This document shows, one piece after another, positions 24,001-37,138 of a stretch of DNA of 64,000 nucleotides (the first letter of the stretch is position 1; each line of letters begins with the position of its first letter). The translations under genes and the position numbers were made by a program. Origin of the DNA: Micractinium sp. NFX-FRZ (lineage: Eukaryota; Chlorophyta; Trebouxiophyceae; Chlorellales; Chlorellaceae); NCBI GenBank assembly GCA_029339195.1, contig JAPTJF010000185.1, positions 45,995 to 109,994 on the forward strand, in the 5' to 3' direction. Under the pieces are notes generated by a model. It was given only the letters and a program-made list of their open reading frames with translations. It ran no database searches and was not told the DNA's origin.

Positions 24001-27000
24001 GGCGTGCCCCTGATGGTGGATGTGCTGGCAGGTGAGCCAACAAGACAGACAACTGCGGGAGTGATGCGGTTAGGTCAATCAAGTGGCAGGCATGGAAGGC
24101 AGGCAGGCAGGCAGGCAGGACGAGAGGGCAGGCAGGTGGACCGAAAAGCCGGTGGGCAGGTCACTAGGCGGGCAGCCAGCCGGACTGGCGGGTTGGGCAG
24201 GCAGGCAGTCTGGGTTTCGCAGCTTGAGCGTCCTGATCTCCCAATGGCCTGCACAGTGCTGCCATTTTAAAACTGATCGTCACTTGATTCGCACCCTCCT
24301 CTCCCCACTAAACACACCACTTGTGTGCAGCCGCCCACGAGGGCGCTGAGCTGGCGGCGTTGGCGGGGCAGCAGAGCAACCTGATTGCAGCCAGCAGCCA
24401 TGCAGAAGAGAGCCGCGAGTGGTACTACCACCCCGCAGTACCTTCGCAACAGCAGCAGCAGCAGCAGCAGTCGGCAGCAGCAGCAGGGGCGGCAGCAGGC
24501 GGCGAGGAGGGGCGGGCGGGCCCTGTGACCAAAACGGAGCTCCGCCAGCTGTACAGGTGGGGCCGAGGGTTCGGGAGTGGGAGCCGCTTATGGGAGGTGG
24601 AGGTGGGGCCAAGAGGTGGGATGAAGAGGTGGAGGCCTCCATGGTCTTATGGTGACGCGAGCTGGGAGTGGTGGTAGGAACGTGAGGACGGGAGTCGGAG
24701 GTTGGCCAGCCTTACGGGTGGGGTGCGCAAATTTGAGCATTGACGACATGTCTGCTGGGCAGTCGGGTGTTGTGCTGCAGCCCCTCTTTTTACGCCACGA
24801 CTCGGTGCCGCCATGCCACCCCTCTTTCACCTCCCGAATCCCACCCTTGCACCCCCCCTGCCCCTCCCGCAGCTCGGGGGCTGTCACTGGCGCCACACCT
24901 TTCTGGGCGGCCGGCATGGCAGAGCCGCTGCCGCTGGCCGCCATCCGCGAGCTGCGGTGGTGGGTGGCTCGCAAGCAAGGTGCGCCAGCGGCTGCAGCGG
25001 CAGGAGCAGGCGTATGTCCCATGCACTGATACTGAGACTGCTGCAGCAGGCAAATACCGGTCACACTCAGTGCAACGGATGTCTTGAGATGCTTTCCAGA
25101 TCTAGCGACTTACAGCAAGTGTGAGGCCTGTCTTGTCTGTCTGTCGAAGCGTGACCTGTGCCCCATAGTTTGCCTACGTACATCCAACCCCGTCTCCCGA
25201 TCTTGCTGTCATGCGCATGCCGTTTGCAGGCCCGCTCACGGCGCTGCAGGCGGCGGGGGTGGCGCTGCGCGTGCTGCAGGCACTGGCGGAGCAGCAGCCC
25301 GCAGGTGCGAGGGATGGCTGGGTGCCCCCCACTCTTCTCGTTGCCCCGGCTGGGTGCCAGCCCCACACAACCAGCACTTGCATCCGCCATATCTTTGAAT
25401 GCCGTCATCAACAGCAGCACAGCGGCCAGCTGTCTGGCCGTGCCGAGAACTGACGGCGACGGGCGGCAGCTTGTGCGTATGCTGCATGCGCACATCCTGT
25501 TCAGCATCTGCCACGATTTGCCCGCAATGCCTGGTTGCCCCTGCAGTGGACGCTGCTGGGGAGGTGCTGCACCCGCTGCCGCTGGCACACCGCTTGATGG
25601 CCTCGTCGGCCTGCCTGCCGCTCATCGCCCAGGTGGGTGGGTGTGGGGGGTTCGCCTGTGGTGCGCTGAAGAGAGCTGCAACCACGTATGACAAGGGGGT
25701 GGGGCGGGCGGCTGCAGCGTGTGTGCTCTCTCTGAGCAGCGCTTTTGATTGGTGCTTCTGTTTTCAAAGGAGCAGCAGCACCCTGCCTGCTCCTCTCCTG
25801 GCTGCTCCTCTCCTGGCTGACCCTCTCCTGGCTGACCCTCTCCTGGCTGACCCTCTCCTGGCTGACCCTCTCCTGGCTGACCCTCTCCTGCCTGACGTGG
25901 CTACACCTCACTCAACACGCTACTGTGTCCCTGCCCTGCCCCCCTCCGCCCCGCAGGTGATGCTGACTGGCGAGCCGGCGCTGGTGTCCGGCGCCGCCAT
26001 GCTGCTGCTGACGGTGCTGCAGCACAACGCAGGTGCCGGTGTGGGGCATGAGAGAGGCAGGTTGCAGGCTGGTTGTGTGGGCAGTCATTAATGAGCATTC
26101 AGTCATGAGGATGCTTGTGCGCTTGACAGCACTTGTGATGAGGCTTGCATGTGTTTGGCCCGCCTGTTGCATTCCCAACTTGTGCCCCCTCCCCTCCCGT
26201 GCTCCCTTGAAGACGGTCTGGCCGCGCTTTACCGCACCGGCCTGCACTTCTTTGTCCTGGCCTACTGCGGCAGCAACCTGCGGGAGGCGGCCCGCCTGCT
26301 CAAGGCCTGCCACCTGCGCAGCAGCAGCGCCACGCTGGCAGATGCCTCCACCGGCCGCCCCCTGGCGCAGCGCAGCATACTGGGCGGGCTGCTGCCTGGT
26401 GAGCCTGCTGCTGCTGGTGCTCCTCTGCTGCTGTCGTGCCTGCCTGCCTCCCGGCTGCTGTCCTGAATGCCTTGAGCCAGGTGCCTCTACCTCTGCCGCG
26501 CCCCAACCTCCCGACCCCCTGAAGCTGGCGTGGCCTGCCCCACAACCCTGCCTGCCTGCCACCGCTCGACCGCGCTGCTGCCTCCGGCCCCATTCATAGT
26601 TTCACCTTCTCGTGGCCTGTCTGCCTCTGCACCCGACTACGGACATGCTGCTCATGCAGTCCTAATCGCTCCTGGGCCCCCCGCTGCCGCTGCCGCTGCC
26701 CCGCCCCCGCGTCCCGTCACCGCCGCTGCTGCTGAAGGACGCTGCCACGATCGCAATCATGCACTGCAGACTCCCTGCTGCACATGCTGGAGAGCTATGG
26801 TCCCGACCAGTTTGCTGCCGCCCTTGTGGGGGACTCCGGTAAGGGTACCAGGGTCTAAGCAAGGGTGGCCTGGCTGGGACACGCAAGGGTGGCCCTGCTG
26901 GCTGCTGACAAATATATCGGTTTGTTTGCAAACAGCATGGCAGGGCCCCAGCAGGCCTGCCTTTGCAAGAGCGCACGCCCGCCTGCTGTCTTGCTTGCGC

Positions 27001-30000
27001 ATGCTGCACTGCTGGATGTCCGTGACAAGCGGCTGCATCCTTTCGCTTCCACATGACATGACACACCTGCAGACACGCCGGAGCTCATTTGGACGAGCCA
27101 GATGCGCGGGCAGCGGCTGGTACCACAGGTGTGTGTTGCGTGGCAGGTGTGCAGGGTGCGCCCTTGAGTGACATAGCAGGTGGTTGCACGGGCAGGTGTG
27201 GCAGTTCTGCCGAAGATCGCCCCATGCCTACCTAGCCTGTGTGCTCCATCCCCGTGGAAACGTCACCATGTTGCCAGCCTGGGATCACGGCCTTGTGCCG
27301 GAGTCCCACTGTGCCCTGCCCCGTCCTGCGATGCCTGCCGTGCACGCTGTGCTCACGCTGTGCCCTGCTGTGGTCGTGCTGCGCAGATGCTGCGCCACCT
27401 GGGCGACTTCCCGCGCCGCCTGCGGGAGCACTGCCACGCGGTGTACGAGTACACGCCCTGCCCGCCCGTGGGGTACCCTGAAGTGGAGGTGATGTGCCTG
27501 CCCGCTGCCTGCCTGGCTGCCTAAAGCCCTCACCTCCAAACCCCAACCCCTAAATCCCTGCCTGTCTGCCTGCCTGCCTGCCTGGGTGACGGACTGCCTG
27601 CTCTCCCCACGGGGCTTGCGGGGGGCCAGGCCTGGGTTTCAAACATGCACTGCTTTGGCTCTCTGCACACGGGTCATCCGCCTGTCTTTCTTGTCCCACC
27701 ATCCTCTCCTCTTTTACCATGTGTTCATGCGGTGGACGAAGTGTTTGATCTCGCACTCAACTCAGCACCTGCCCCTGTCCTTTGGTTGCGCAGAGCGAGG
27801 TGTTCTGCCACCGCTACTACCTGAAGCATCTGTGCGACGAGTCCCGCTACCCAGACTGGCCTCTGGCCGACCATGTTCAGCTGCTGCAGGTGAGTCTGAT
27901 TTCAACCGAACGGTTACGAGCTTGCTTGTGAAGAGCGTTGGATTGGGACAGGGCAGCTGCCGCAGAGCGAGCTGCCGGAGCTACCTAACAGGGCCTTGTC
28001 CTGCCCACTGGCCTCCTTGTGTTCAATGTCTAGAACGGTGTTTTTATGCTTCACATCTGTCGGAGCTGCGCATTGACAACCCATACAATATCCCTGCCCC
28101 CTGCTCCCCTCGCCACCACGTGTTCAGTCCCTGCTCGACGCCTGGCGTGCCGAGCTGGCACGGCAGCCGCTGAGCATGAGCGAGACAGAGGCGTGCCGCG
28201 TGCTGGGCATCACGCCCGGGCCGGACGGCGGCGTGGCAGAGGAGGACCTCAAGGCGGCGTACCGCAGGTGCGTACTGTACTGCCAGGGACGTACCGCCTG
28301 GGGCAGGTGCCCGGAGGTGTTGGCTGTTGAAAACGTTGTACCGCGCTGTGAGGCGACGCTGCCCTGGCATTGCCCATCTGGGGAAGATCATTATGACAGT
28401 GCTGTTGGTGTTTTGCTTTGTGGCCTGAAATTTGCCGGCGGGGTTGAGCAGTTGCCGTGTGTTCAAGCGTACTGCGTGCATGCACGCCACGTGCCACAAA
28501 CTTGCATTCTCTACTGGATCCCACCAAACGCAGGCTGGCCCGGCTGTACCATCCCGACAAGAACCCCGCGGGGCGGGAGCAGTTCCTGGGCATCCAGGCC
28601 GCGTACGAGCGGCTGCAGGCGGGCACGGCGGGCGGGCAGGGTCCGCAGCCCTGGCGCATCCTGCTGCTGCTGCGCGCGCAGTGCGTGCTGTTCAGGCGGA
28701 GCCCAGCAGAGCTGGAACCCTTCAAGTGAGGCGGGCAGGCGACGACGAGGGGGCAGGGAGGGGAGGGGGGAGGGGAGGGAAGGGGGAGCTCCGCGTGGCT
28801 GCATGCTTGCCTGCACATATTGGAGCTCTGGTTGTGGCCAGCTGTGTACGCGCTCGGCAGCAACCCAGCCACCGCCCGCAGGAGGGGGAGAGGGGCTGGA
28901 TAGGTATCCGCATGCCTGCATGCTTGCTTGCTCATACTCTGAAGCCCTTCCGCTGCCAGCCCTCTACTCAGTACACCGGCCGCCAGCTGGTTCTTCCAAA
29001 ACCCGCTTTTCATGTGCCCGCAGGTACGCTGGCTTCCCGCTGCTGCTGCAAGCCATCGCGCTGCCAGCCGACGCCGCCGACAACGGTGGCAACGGTGGCG
29101 GCTGCGCCGAGGCCCCGGCACAGGCGCCGGGCCAGCCGAGCCAGCACTTTTTGTCGGCAGAGGCTGCCCCACAGCTGCAGGCGGCCACCGAGCTGTGCTG
29201 GCTCGCCTGCGCCTGCTCCCGACTGAACGGCGACGAGCTGACGCGCGCAGGCGGGCTGCGCCTGCTGGGCCGCCTGCTGTCGCGATGCGTGGCAGGTGCG
29301 CCCCGCTGGGGACCTAGGCGCGTTGCTCTAATCCTGGGGACGGCCGGAGGGTGCCAACGCTGCTTGTTCATGCCGGCGCTGCTGTTATCCCTGCTGCTAA
29401 ATGGGCCAGCTTCCCGGGCCTCGCCCACATCTTGCATCACGCTCGGTCCCTCACGTTGGCATGCGCTGCCCATGCCCCCCCCCCTCCCCCCTCCCATTTG
29501 CGCCAACATCAGCAGTGCCTCCCCAACCGCCTCCCTCTGTGCACCCCTCCCCTGCAGTCATGCCGCCCAACGTGGCGCCCCACCAGCCCGCCGCGGTGAT
29601 TGCCACCCACGCGCTGCGTGCGCTGGCCGTCATGGCGGCCTTTGAGAACGCGCGGGCTGAGCTGGCGCACAGTCAGCAGCTTGTGGCGGACATAGGTGGG
29701 CGGTCGGGGGGCGCTGAGGTGGGCAGGGATACCGTGGTGGGGCACCCACACTTGGGCGGCGGGTGGAGCCGGGAATCATGGCTCCTTTGCTCAGTGAGGC
29801 ATGCCATGCCGAGACGCCCTGCCGCCCTGCCTTCTCTCCCTTGTTGTCTAAGTTTCTACACACAAGAGAGCTCCCCGTTCACCCTCCTCTAGCGCTCCGC
29901 CATCCGTTTTGAGGCTGCGGTGTGTAAAAGTGCGCCCCTCCCGTCCCCCCCCTTGTTGCCGCCGCAGTGCACTGTTGCGGGCTGCAGCGCGCGCCCGGCG

Positions 30001-33000
30001 CGGTGGAAGCGGCGCTGCTGTGCCTGCGCCGCTGCTGCGCCAGCGGGCAGCTGCAGGAGCTCCTGCTGCAGAGGCGCATGCTGGGCCACGTGCTGCCCCT
30101 GCTGCTGGCATTCGATGCCTCCCAGTATGCTGAGGACCAGCGGCAGCTGCCGGGGCAGCCGCCGGGGCTGCCGGGGCCGGACGATGCCACCGCTGTGCTG
30201 CGCCTGCCGCTGGTGCGGGCCAATGCGCAGGTAGGCTGTGCTGCCGCCTGCAGTTGGCACTGGTGATGCTATCGATGTTGCTGCAAGTATGGCTGCCCAC
30301 GCTGATGCTGCTGCTGGCAGCAGGCCAAGGCTCCTCCCCGCCGCGGTCACCTGCCCGCGCTCAGCATGCATGCCGTGCTCCAAGCCTTTGATGCCATTCA
30401 ATGCCATGCCCACCCACCCTTGCCTCTGCCCTCTGCTTGTCCCCTGTCGCCGCACGTGCAGGCAGCCAAGAACCTGCATGCACAGCTGGCCGTTCGTGCC
30501 CTGGCCGCTCTGGCCGGCTACCCGCCCGCCAGCGGCAAGGCCAGCAGCAGCAGCGGTAGCAGCGAGGGGCAGGGCACCGGCGACGCTGGCGCAGCCTCGG
30601 CAGCACCTGCTGCGGCGGCGGCTGCCACCCTGGCGGAGGCGCCGCCCTGTGCACCCGTGCAGCGTGCCCTGGCGGCGCTGCTCACAGAGACCCTGGCGCC
30701 CCGCCTGGCTGAGGATGACACACTGCCGCTGCTGACCGACCTGAACAGCACCGTGCAGACGCCCCAGGTGGGAGAAGTCGCGCTGCGCCAGGGGGCGAGG
30801 AGCGGGGCTGAGGTGGCAGGGTGAGGCGGTAAGCAGCAGCAGTGAATCGGGCTCGCAGCTCACCCAGTCCTCCACATCCCCTCTATCATTAATGGTGCAG
30901 TTTATCTTTCTTGCCAAAGTAGGCCTGGCAAAGTGGCCGGCCTCTTGCCAGCCCCGTACGCCACACCGCCTGCCCCCCACCTCCTCATGACTTGCAAGCT
31001 ATTATCGCTCGCTGTGCAGGTCATCTGGAACAGCAGCATGCGGGCAGAACTGCTCGACGTGCTGGAGCGGCAGCGAGCCGCGGCCACTGGCGCCGCAGCT
31101 GCGGGGCCGGAGGCGGCAGCCGCTGCTGCTGCTGCCTCGGGATTCACTTACGAGGTGAGTTTGCTGAGGAGGATCTGTTGTCTGAGGGTGGCAGGCCTCG
31201 CTGCAAGGCAGAGTCTGTTGGTACTGCATGCTCCTGGCGTGCTTGTCGATTGGCCCAGGAAGCTTCCCAACCATGCCTGCGGACCGCACTGCGCTACTCC
31301 GCCTGCCACCTGCTGCCGCCCGGCCCCTGCCCTACTTGGCATGCCGCCTGCTGCCGCCCTGCCCACCTGCCCCGCTCGCCGCCCACCCGTGTCCTGTGTT
31401 ATCGGCCAACCCCGCCCCGCCCCTGCCCCGCCCCCCTGTGTCCCCCTGCCTGCCCCGCTGCAGGCGCTGCGTGGCGAGCTCGTCGTTGCCGGCGTGTTTG
31501 TGCGGCTGTACACCGAGCAGCCCGACTTCCAGCTGGCAGATCCAGCTGCCTTCTGCAAGGCACTCGTCACCTGGATCTACCAGCACCAACAGGAGCGGGC
31601 TGCTGTGGCAGGGGCAGAGGCAGCGGGGCCTAACGACGGGGCGGCACCAGGGGCAGACGGCCAGGCTGGAGGGAGCGCCGCGGGTGACACCCAACAGCGG
31701 CGGCAGCAGCGGCAGCGGCACCTGCTGCAGACGCTGCGTGCGCTGCGGTTGGTGCTGGAGGCGTCACCCCGCCTGCTGGGCCTGCTGGCGACCAGGACAG
31801 CGGTTGACCCCCTGCTAGAGTGCCTGCGCCCCGCATGCACCGCCGGCCTGCCCAGCAGGAGCGAGGCAGCGGCGACGGCAGAGCTGGCGGCTGGGGCGCC
31901 CGCGTGGGCGGGGCACCAGCTGGGCGGCGTGCCAGCTGGCGGGGTGCCAGCTGGCACCAGTGCTGCTGAGCTGGAGGAGGCTGAGCTGGCGCTGGAGGTG
32001 CTGCTGCGCCTCACAGCGCACGCGGGTGCGTGCGGCGCCACACAGGGGGCAATTGCCTGCCCGCCTCCTGTTGCGTTTTCATGTTCGGGAGGCCTTTGCA
32101 GCCTGCTCAATGCACGTCACCTAGCCTGTCACCCTGCTGTGTAGCTCACCCGCTGTCTGCCTCCCCGTCTCCCCCGTGCCCGCTGCACTCCCGCAGGCTG
32201 CATCGAGGCGCTGTCTCAGGACAAGTGCATTGCCCAGGCCTATTGGCTGGCGTACCGAGCGCCCAACACAGGTGTGCCACGGGGGGGCAGGCCTGGGATG
32301 CATGGTGTTTGCGCACGCCTCAGACGCTGCGTTCCCACTCCGACCAGCGGCTTGGCCTGCCGTTCTCTGCACATGAAAGGGCTCAGGCCTAAAGCTGTGG
32401 CACCTTGAAGAGCCTCCCCTAACCATTGCTGCCTCCTCCTTCCGCCGCCTGCCCTGCAGCCCTCCTGATGCTGGCGCTGCGCCTGCTGCACGCCCTGGCA
32501 GGCACCCCCGCCTGCGCCTGGGGCGCCGCCGCCCACGGAGGCACGCTCTACTTGCTCACCCTGCTGCTGCCCACCTACCAAGGTAATTGTGATGCCAGCC
32601 AGTGCTGTTGGTTGCCAGCGGGTATGTGTGTAGCACACATTGTTGCCTGCTCCATTGCTGCTCATGCTTTGAGACCTCTTCTGTCCGCTGCTTAGCTTGG
32701 GTAGCATCAAGATCAGCTGGCTGACAGTTCACCCCTCGTCTTTCTCCACTGCCTGCAGTGCCCGAGGAGCAGCGTGAGGCGCTGGAGGCGGCGCGCGTGG
32801 CGGCTGCTTCCCTGCTGTCACGCCTGGCAGCCCACCCCCTGCATGGCGTCCGCATCAGCCTCGTCCTCAGGTACACATGTTTTGGGTGGCACACAGATTG
32901 TGTATTGGTGCCGTCTGTTGTCTGTGCAAAGCGCTTACGTGCTCGCTAGTGCGCCCGCCTGCTTGCCTGCGTGCCTGCACACCCGCGCCGGGCCTTGCGC

Positions 33001-36000
33001 CCCACAGGCATGCACTTTGCAGTACTTGCCCACGCACGCCTAACCCGCCCTGCCTCAATGTCTTGGCTGTGCCCCCCTTCTTCCCTGTCTACAGCAAGCT
33101 GCTGCCCCCCGGGCTGGTGGCTGCAATCCTGGACGGGCCTGGCGAGGCGGCTGTGGCGGCGCTGGGCCAGGCAAGCCCCTGCAATGCTCACTCAACTGGC
33201 TGCAGCGTCGCCCCGCTGCATTGCCTGGTGCGGCACACTTGCGTACCAGCTTCTCATGTCCAGCGTCGCTTCGAGTGCAGCTCTCCCACTAGCGCTGCCC
33301 CCCACTGCCACCTCCCTCCTGTCCTGCCTGATCAAATCTGTGTACCGCCTGCTGTACTGCTTCTGCCCTGCAGTCCAGCGAGACGCCGGAGCGTGTGTGG
33401 AACCGCAGCATGCAGCGGGCGGCAGCCGAGGAGGTCTGCCACCTGGCGGCCACGGCACGCATGCACCAGGCAAGCAGGAAAACAAGCCAGGGAGTATGGG
33501 ATCTGATCCCATACTGATTCTTAGGCAGGGTGTTGATGGGCAGGCAGCAGGGCTTGACTTTGGGTGCACACAAGCTCAGCGCCGGCCAGGGGCCTCAGCG
33601 GCAGGCCGCCAGCCATTCCTCTCAACACAAAATGCCCCCACCCTCTGCCCGTTTTGCCTTTGCAGGCTTCCAGTGGTGCGCTGGAGTGGCAGCTGCCCGA
33701 CGGCTTCCGCCTGCGGTATCACGAGCTGGCGGATGAGCTGGCGGTGGGCGGCGTCTACGTGCGGCTCTTCCTCAAAGACCCTCGGCACCCCCTCAGGTGC
33801 GGCACGGCACACCTACATACTTTGTTTTAGGCCGCAGTGGCATCATCTGTGGGTTCCGAGTTTTCTGGGGATGCAGCCAGCTGGGTGCGCTCTTCACTGG
33901 CCGCTCTCCTGCACATGTTTTCTGTTCTGACGTGTCGGAGTCGTTGTGGGTGCAGGGACCCCAAGGCCTTCCTGGAGGGCCTGCTGGAGCGGTACACTCG
34001 GGAGGTGCAGCGCGGTACACCTGGCGCCAACCTGGGCAGCCCGCCCAAGCCGGGCCTGCCCAGCACAGCCCTGGTCGCCGGCTCTGCTGCCGCCCAAGGC
34101 AAGCTGTCCGGCAGCGGCGGTGCGGGAGGGGCGCTAGGAGGAGCAGAGCTGTCAAGCTCAGCGGCGCCCGCTGCAGACCTGGCGCTGCTGCTGTCTGCGG
34201 CGGCGGTGGCGCTGCTGCAGGCGCAGCCGGCGCTGGCGGAGCATGCCGTGTCTCTAGGATATGTTGAGAAGCTGGTGCGGCTGCTGGCGGCGCGTGCGCC
34301 GCCGCTGCCGGATGGCGGCTTGACAGCAGAGGCGCTGGATGGGGCGCCGCTGATGCCAGGTGGGGCTGAGACGAGTGGGAAGCTGCTGGGAAGGTGCTGC
34401 CCGCCTCCTGCCCACCTGCCTGCCCACCTGCCTGCCTGCTGGCCAGCCTGCCACCCTGCCTGCCTGGTCCTGTCTGGGCCCTCTTTCGCAAACACCTGCC
34501 TGACACCATCTCCTCATCAAGGCTGCAGCTGCGCCAAGCCCCAGTGCCCTGCATGCACTGCCCTTTGCTGTTCTTTCAGAAGTGCCCCCACCGCTCGTGT
34601 GCGCCCCCACCTCTGCAACCACCCCTGCGAGCCGGCTTCCAGCAGCTTCCTTTCACTTCTGAAGCTGACGCTCAACTGAGCCCCCCTTACATGGTCGTGT
34701 ACCCCCACGCTTGCCACCGCCCCCTGCAGACGAAGTCAGCGGCTCCCTACTGCGCCTGCTGCACCAGCTGGCATCCTGCGGCGCCGCCGCCGAGGCCCTG
34801 GCGCGCTGCACGCCGCCGGCGGTGCCGCCCCTGCTGGGAGCGCTGCGCTGGGGCACCGCGCCGACAGGTGGGCACCCAGGGGGGCGGCATTGCATTGCCG
34901 CAGGCCGGGCGGTGTTTTGAGCAAGTTGCAGCAGGTATGCGTGCCCCAGTCGCCCACCCTATCCACCGCCACCCATTCACCTACCCCTGCCCTGTTCCGC
35001 ACACAACCGCCTGCCTGCCTGCCGTGTAGTGCTGGCGCTAGAGGCTCTTAAGAGGGCCCTCACACCCACCAACCGCTGGCGGGACACCCTGGTGTCTGCC
35101 TGCCTCAGGCAAGTGGCCCGCTCTTTGGAGGATGGCAGCGGGGAGGGGTGCTTCATAAAACTGCAGTGCTTGGCTGCATTTGGCTTGCTTGTTCGGGCTT
35201 CCCCCCTGTGGCCCCTTCTTAGCATTGTAACTTGCAACGCAGCCTGCAGCGATTGTGGCCGATGCCGCTGCCACCTTCTCTCTTTCACTCTCCGTCTCAA
35301 CCTCCCCCCCCGCACCCTGCTCCTTGTCCCCCCATGCCCCCATGCCCCGCCTGCAGCGCCGGGCTAGTGCCGCTGCTGCTGCACCGTTTGGACTGGCGGA
35401 ATGCACAGCAGGAGCAGCAGGGCGGGCAGGAGGTGAGGAGGCACCCCCCAGGGCGGGTTGTTCACAGAGAACAGCCCTCTCATCTGCCCGTGCCGTGCAG
35501 CACTGCCATTCCCACACTACCAGCGCCCTGCTGCCACACCGACCCCGCCACGCTGCATGCTCAGCCCTCCAACCCTGCCTGCCGCACACCTTGGCGCCGC
35601 CCCCGTGCCCCCTCGTCTCCCTCCACAGGAGCGGGACGCCTCAGTGCAGCGTGTGCTGTACGTGGACGTCCTAAACTTGCTGTCCCTGGACAGCGGCGGC
35701 GCCCCCGGTGCGCCTGGCGAGCGCGTGCGGGCGGCCTTGGACGCTTCAGGTGTGTCCCCGCAGCCGCTGTAGCCGCTGTAGCCGCTGTAGCAGCAGCTGG
35801 TGGGGCCGGCATGACCGGGACCCACAGCTGCGCCTGCCCTGCCTGCCTGCTGCTCGTCATAATGCACCAGTTTGCCCGCTGCTGCTGTTGTCCTGTCCGC
35901 CAGCCACACCCGTTGTGACAGCCCCACCCCCAGCCTTTACCATGCTGCCCTGCTGCAGACGTGTGGGCTGCGTACCGGGGGCAGCGGCACGACCTGTTCC

Positions 36001-37107
36001 TGCCAGCTGGCGGCAGCCACGCCAGCGGTGAGTTGCCTGGTCGCCACTCCAGCTGCACACTGTAACGTGGCTTGTTGCGGGTGTGCACCTCCCGCTGGAC
36101 TTCTGGAAAATATTCTTCTGTGCTTGAAGCCTGCAGCTGCCACATGGGGAAATAGGGCTTCAGCTGTCTTTGTAACCTCAGCCATAAGGGTGCCCTCCAC
36201 ATTGACTCCCACCTCATGCGCTGCAGGCGTGGCGGGGCTGCTGCAGGGCCCGGAGGCGTCCCGCTTCGCGCTGCCGCCTGCACTGATGCCGCCACCAGCG
36301 CCGCCGCAGCAGGCCGCCGCTGCAGCTGCGCCAGCAGCGAGCGCCGCGGCGCCGGCACAAGCGCAGGCACCTGCTGCTGTTCAGCCGCCAATGCCTGCGG
36401 CGGTGCAGCCACAGGCGGCGGCGCCTGCAGCAGCAGCGCAGCAGCAGCAGCCGGCAGCTGCACCCGCGGCAGTGAGGCAGGGTGCTGCTGCACCTGCGCC
36501 CATCACGCGCGCAGAGCCCGTAAGCGGCCCTCTGCTCCCCGCTGCAGCAATGAGAGCCACAGCAGCAGCAGCAGCAGCAGCAGCACCCCCCGTTGCCTCC
36601 CAGCCTGCCTCACGACCAGCGGTGGCGGCTCCGTCAGCAGCACCCGTGAGCAGCCCCGCACCAGTGGAGTCAGCCGCTGTGCTCAAACAGCCAGAGGCGT
36701 CACCGGCGCAGCAGCGGGATCAGCCGGGGCAGCGGGAGCAGCAGCGGCAGCAGGCACAGCAGCACGAGCCACTGTCTGCTGGGCCTGCTGTGCAGCCTGC
36801 ACTTGCAGCGGCACCGCCGCCAGCAGCAGCGCCCGCTGCTGCCAGAGCTAGTGCTGGCAGCAGGGCTGCCTTGCCGGGTTCTTTAGCAGCGTCAGCAGCG
36901 CCGCTAGAAAGGCGGGCATTGCACGCCCCAACAGCAGCACCTGCAGCAGCAGCAGCAGCAGCGGCGGTGGCAGTTCCAGTAGGAGGCTTTGTGGACCCGC
37001 TCAGTGCTGCAGCATCAGCAGATGAGGGAAGCAGCAGTAGCAGCTACATCAGCTCGCCTCTAAGCAGCAATGCTGGCGGCACCAAGCAGGCGGCTGGACC
37101 TGGCAGC

Positions 37108-37138
<31 letters not shown>

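Larger units (their letters stand above)
15032..26032 (+). other. GRV2: Exon map of GRV2, exons 1-27
   Basis: 15032-15058; 15200-15508; 15681-15805; 16239-16318; 16530-16601; 16742-16869; 17027-17198; 17518-17633; 17852-17973; 18353-18495; 18741-19223; 19430-19495; 19781-19875; 20097-20271; 20441-20528; 20847-20988; 21275-21419; 21607-22137; 22430-22542; 22782-22888; 23172-23582; 23844-24031; 24331-24556; 24873-24979; 25230-25304; 25547-25632; 25957-26032. Every junction keeps phase. Intron 1 (15059-15199) is GC-AG. Confidence 0.85.

Noticed and set aside
27540..27580. CCCTAAATCC-type string as possible interstitial telomere
   Set aside because: Only single, imperfect units; no tandem CCCTAAA array here or near 21590.
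35872..36226. Extension of the final GRV2 open frame upstream of 36227
   Set aside because: Conserved sequence requires exon 52 (35959-36027, DVWAAYRGQRHDLFLP) in another frame, spliced to 36227.
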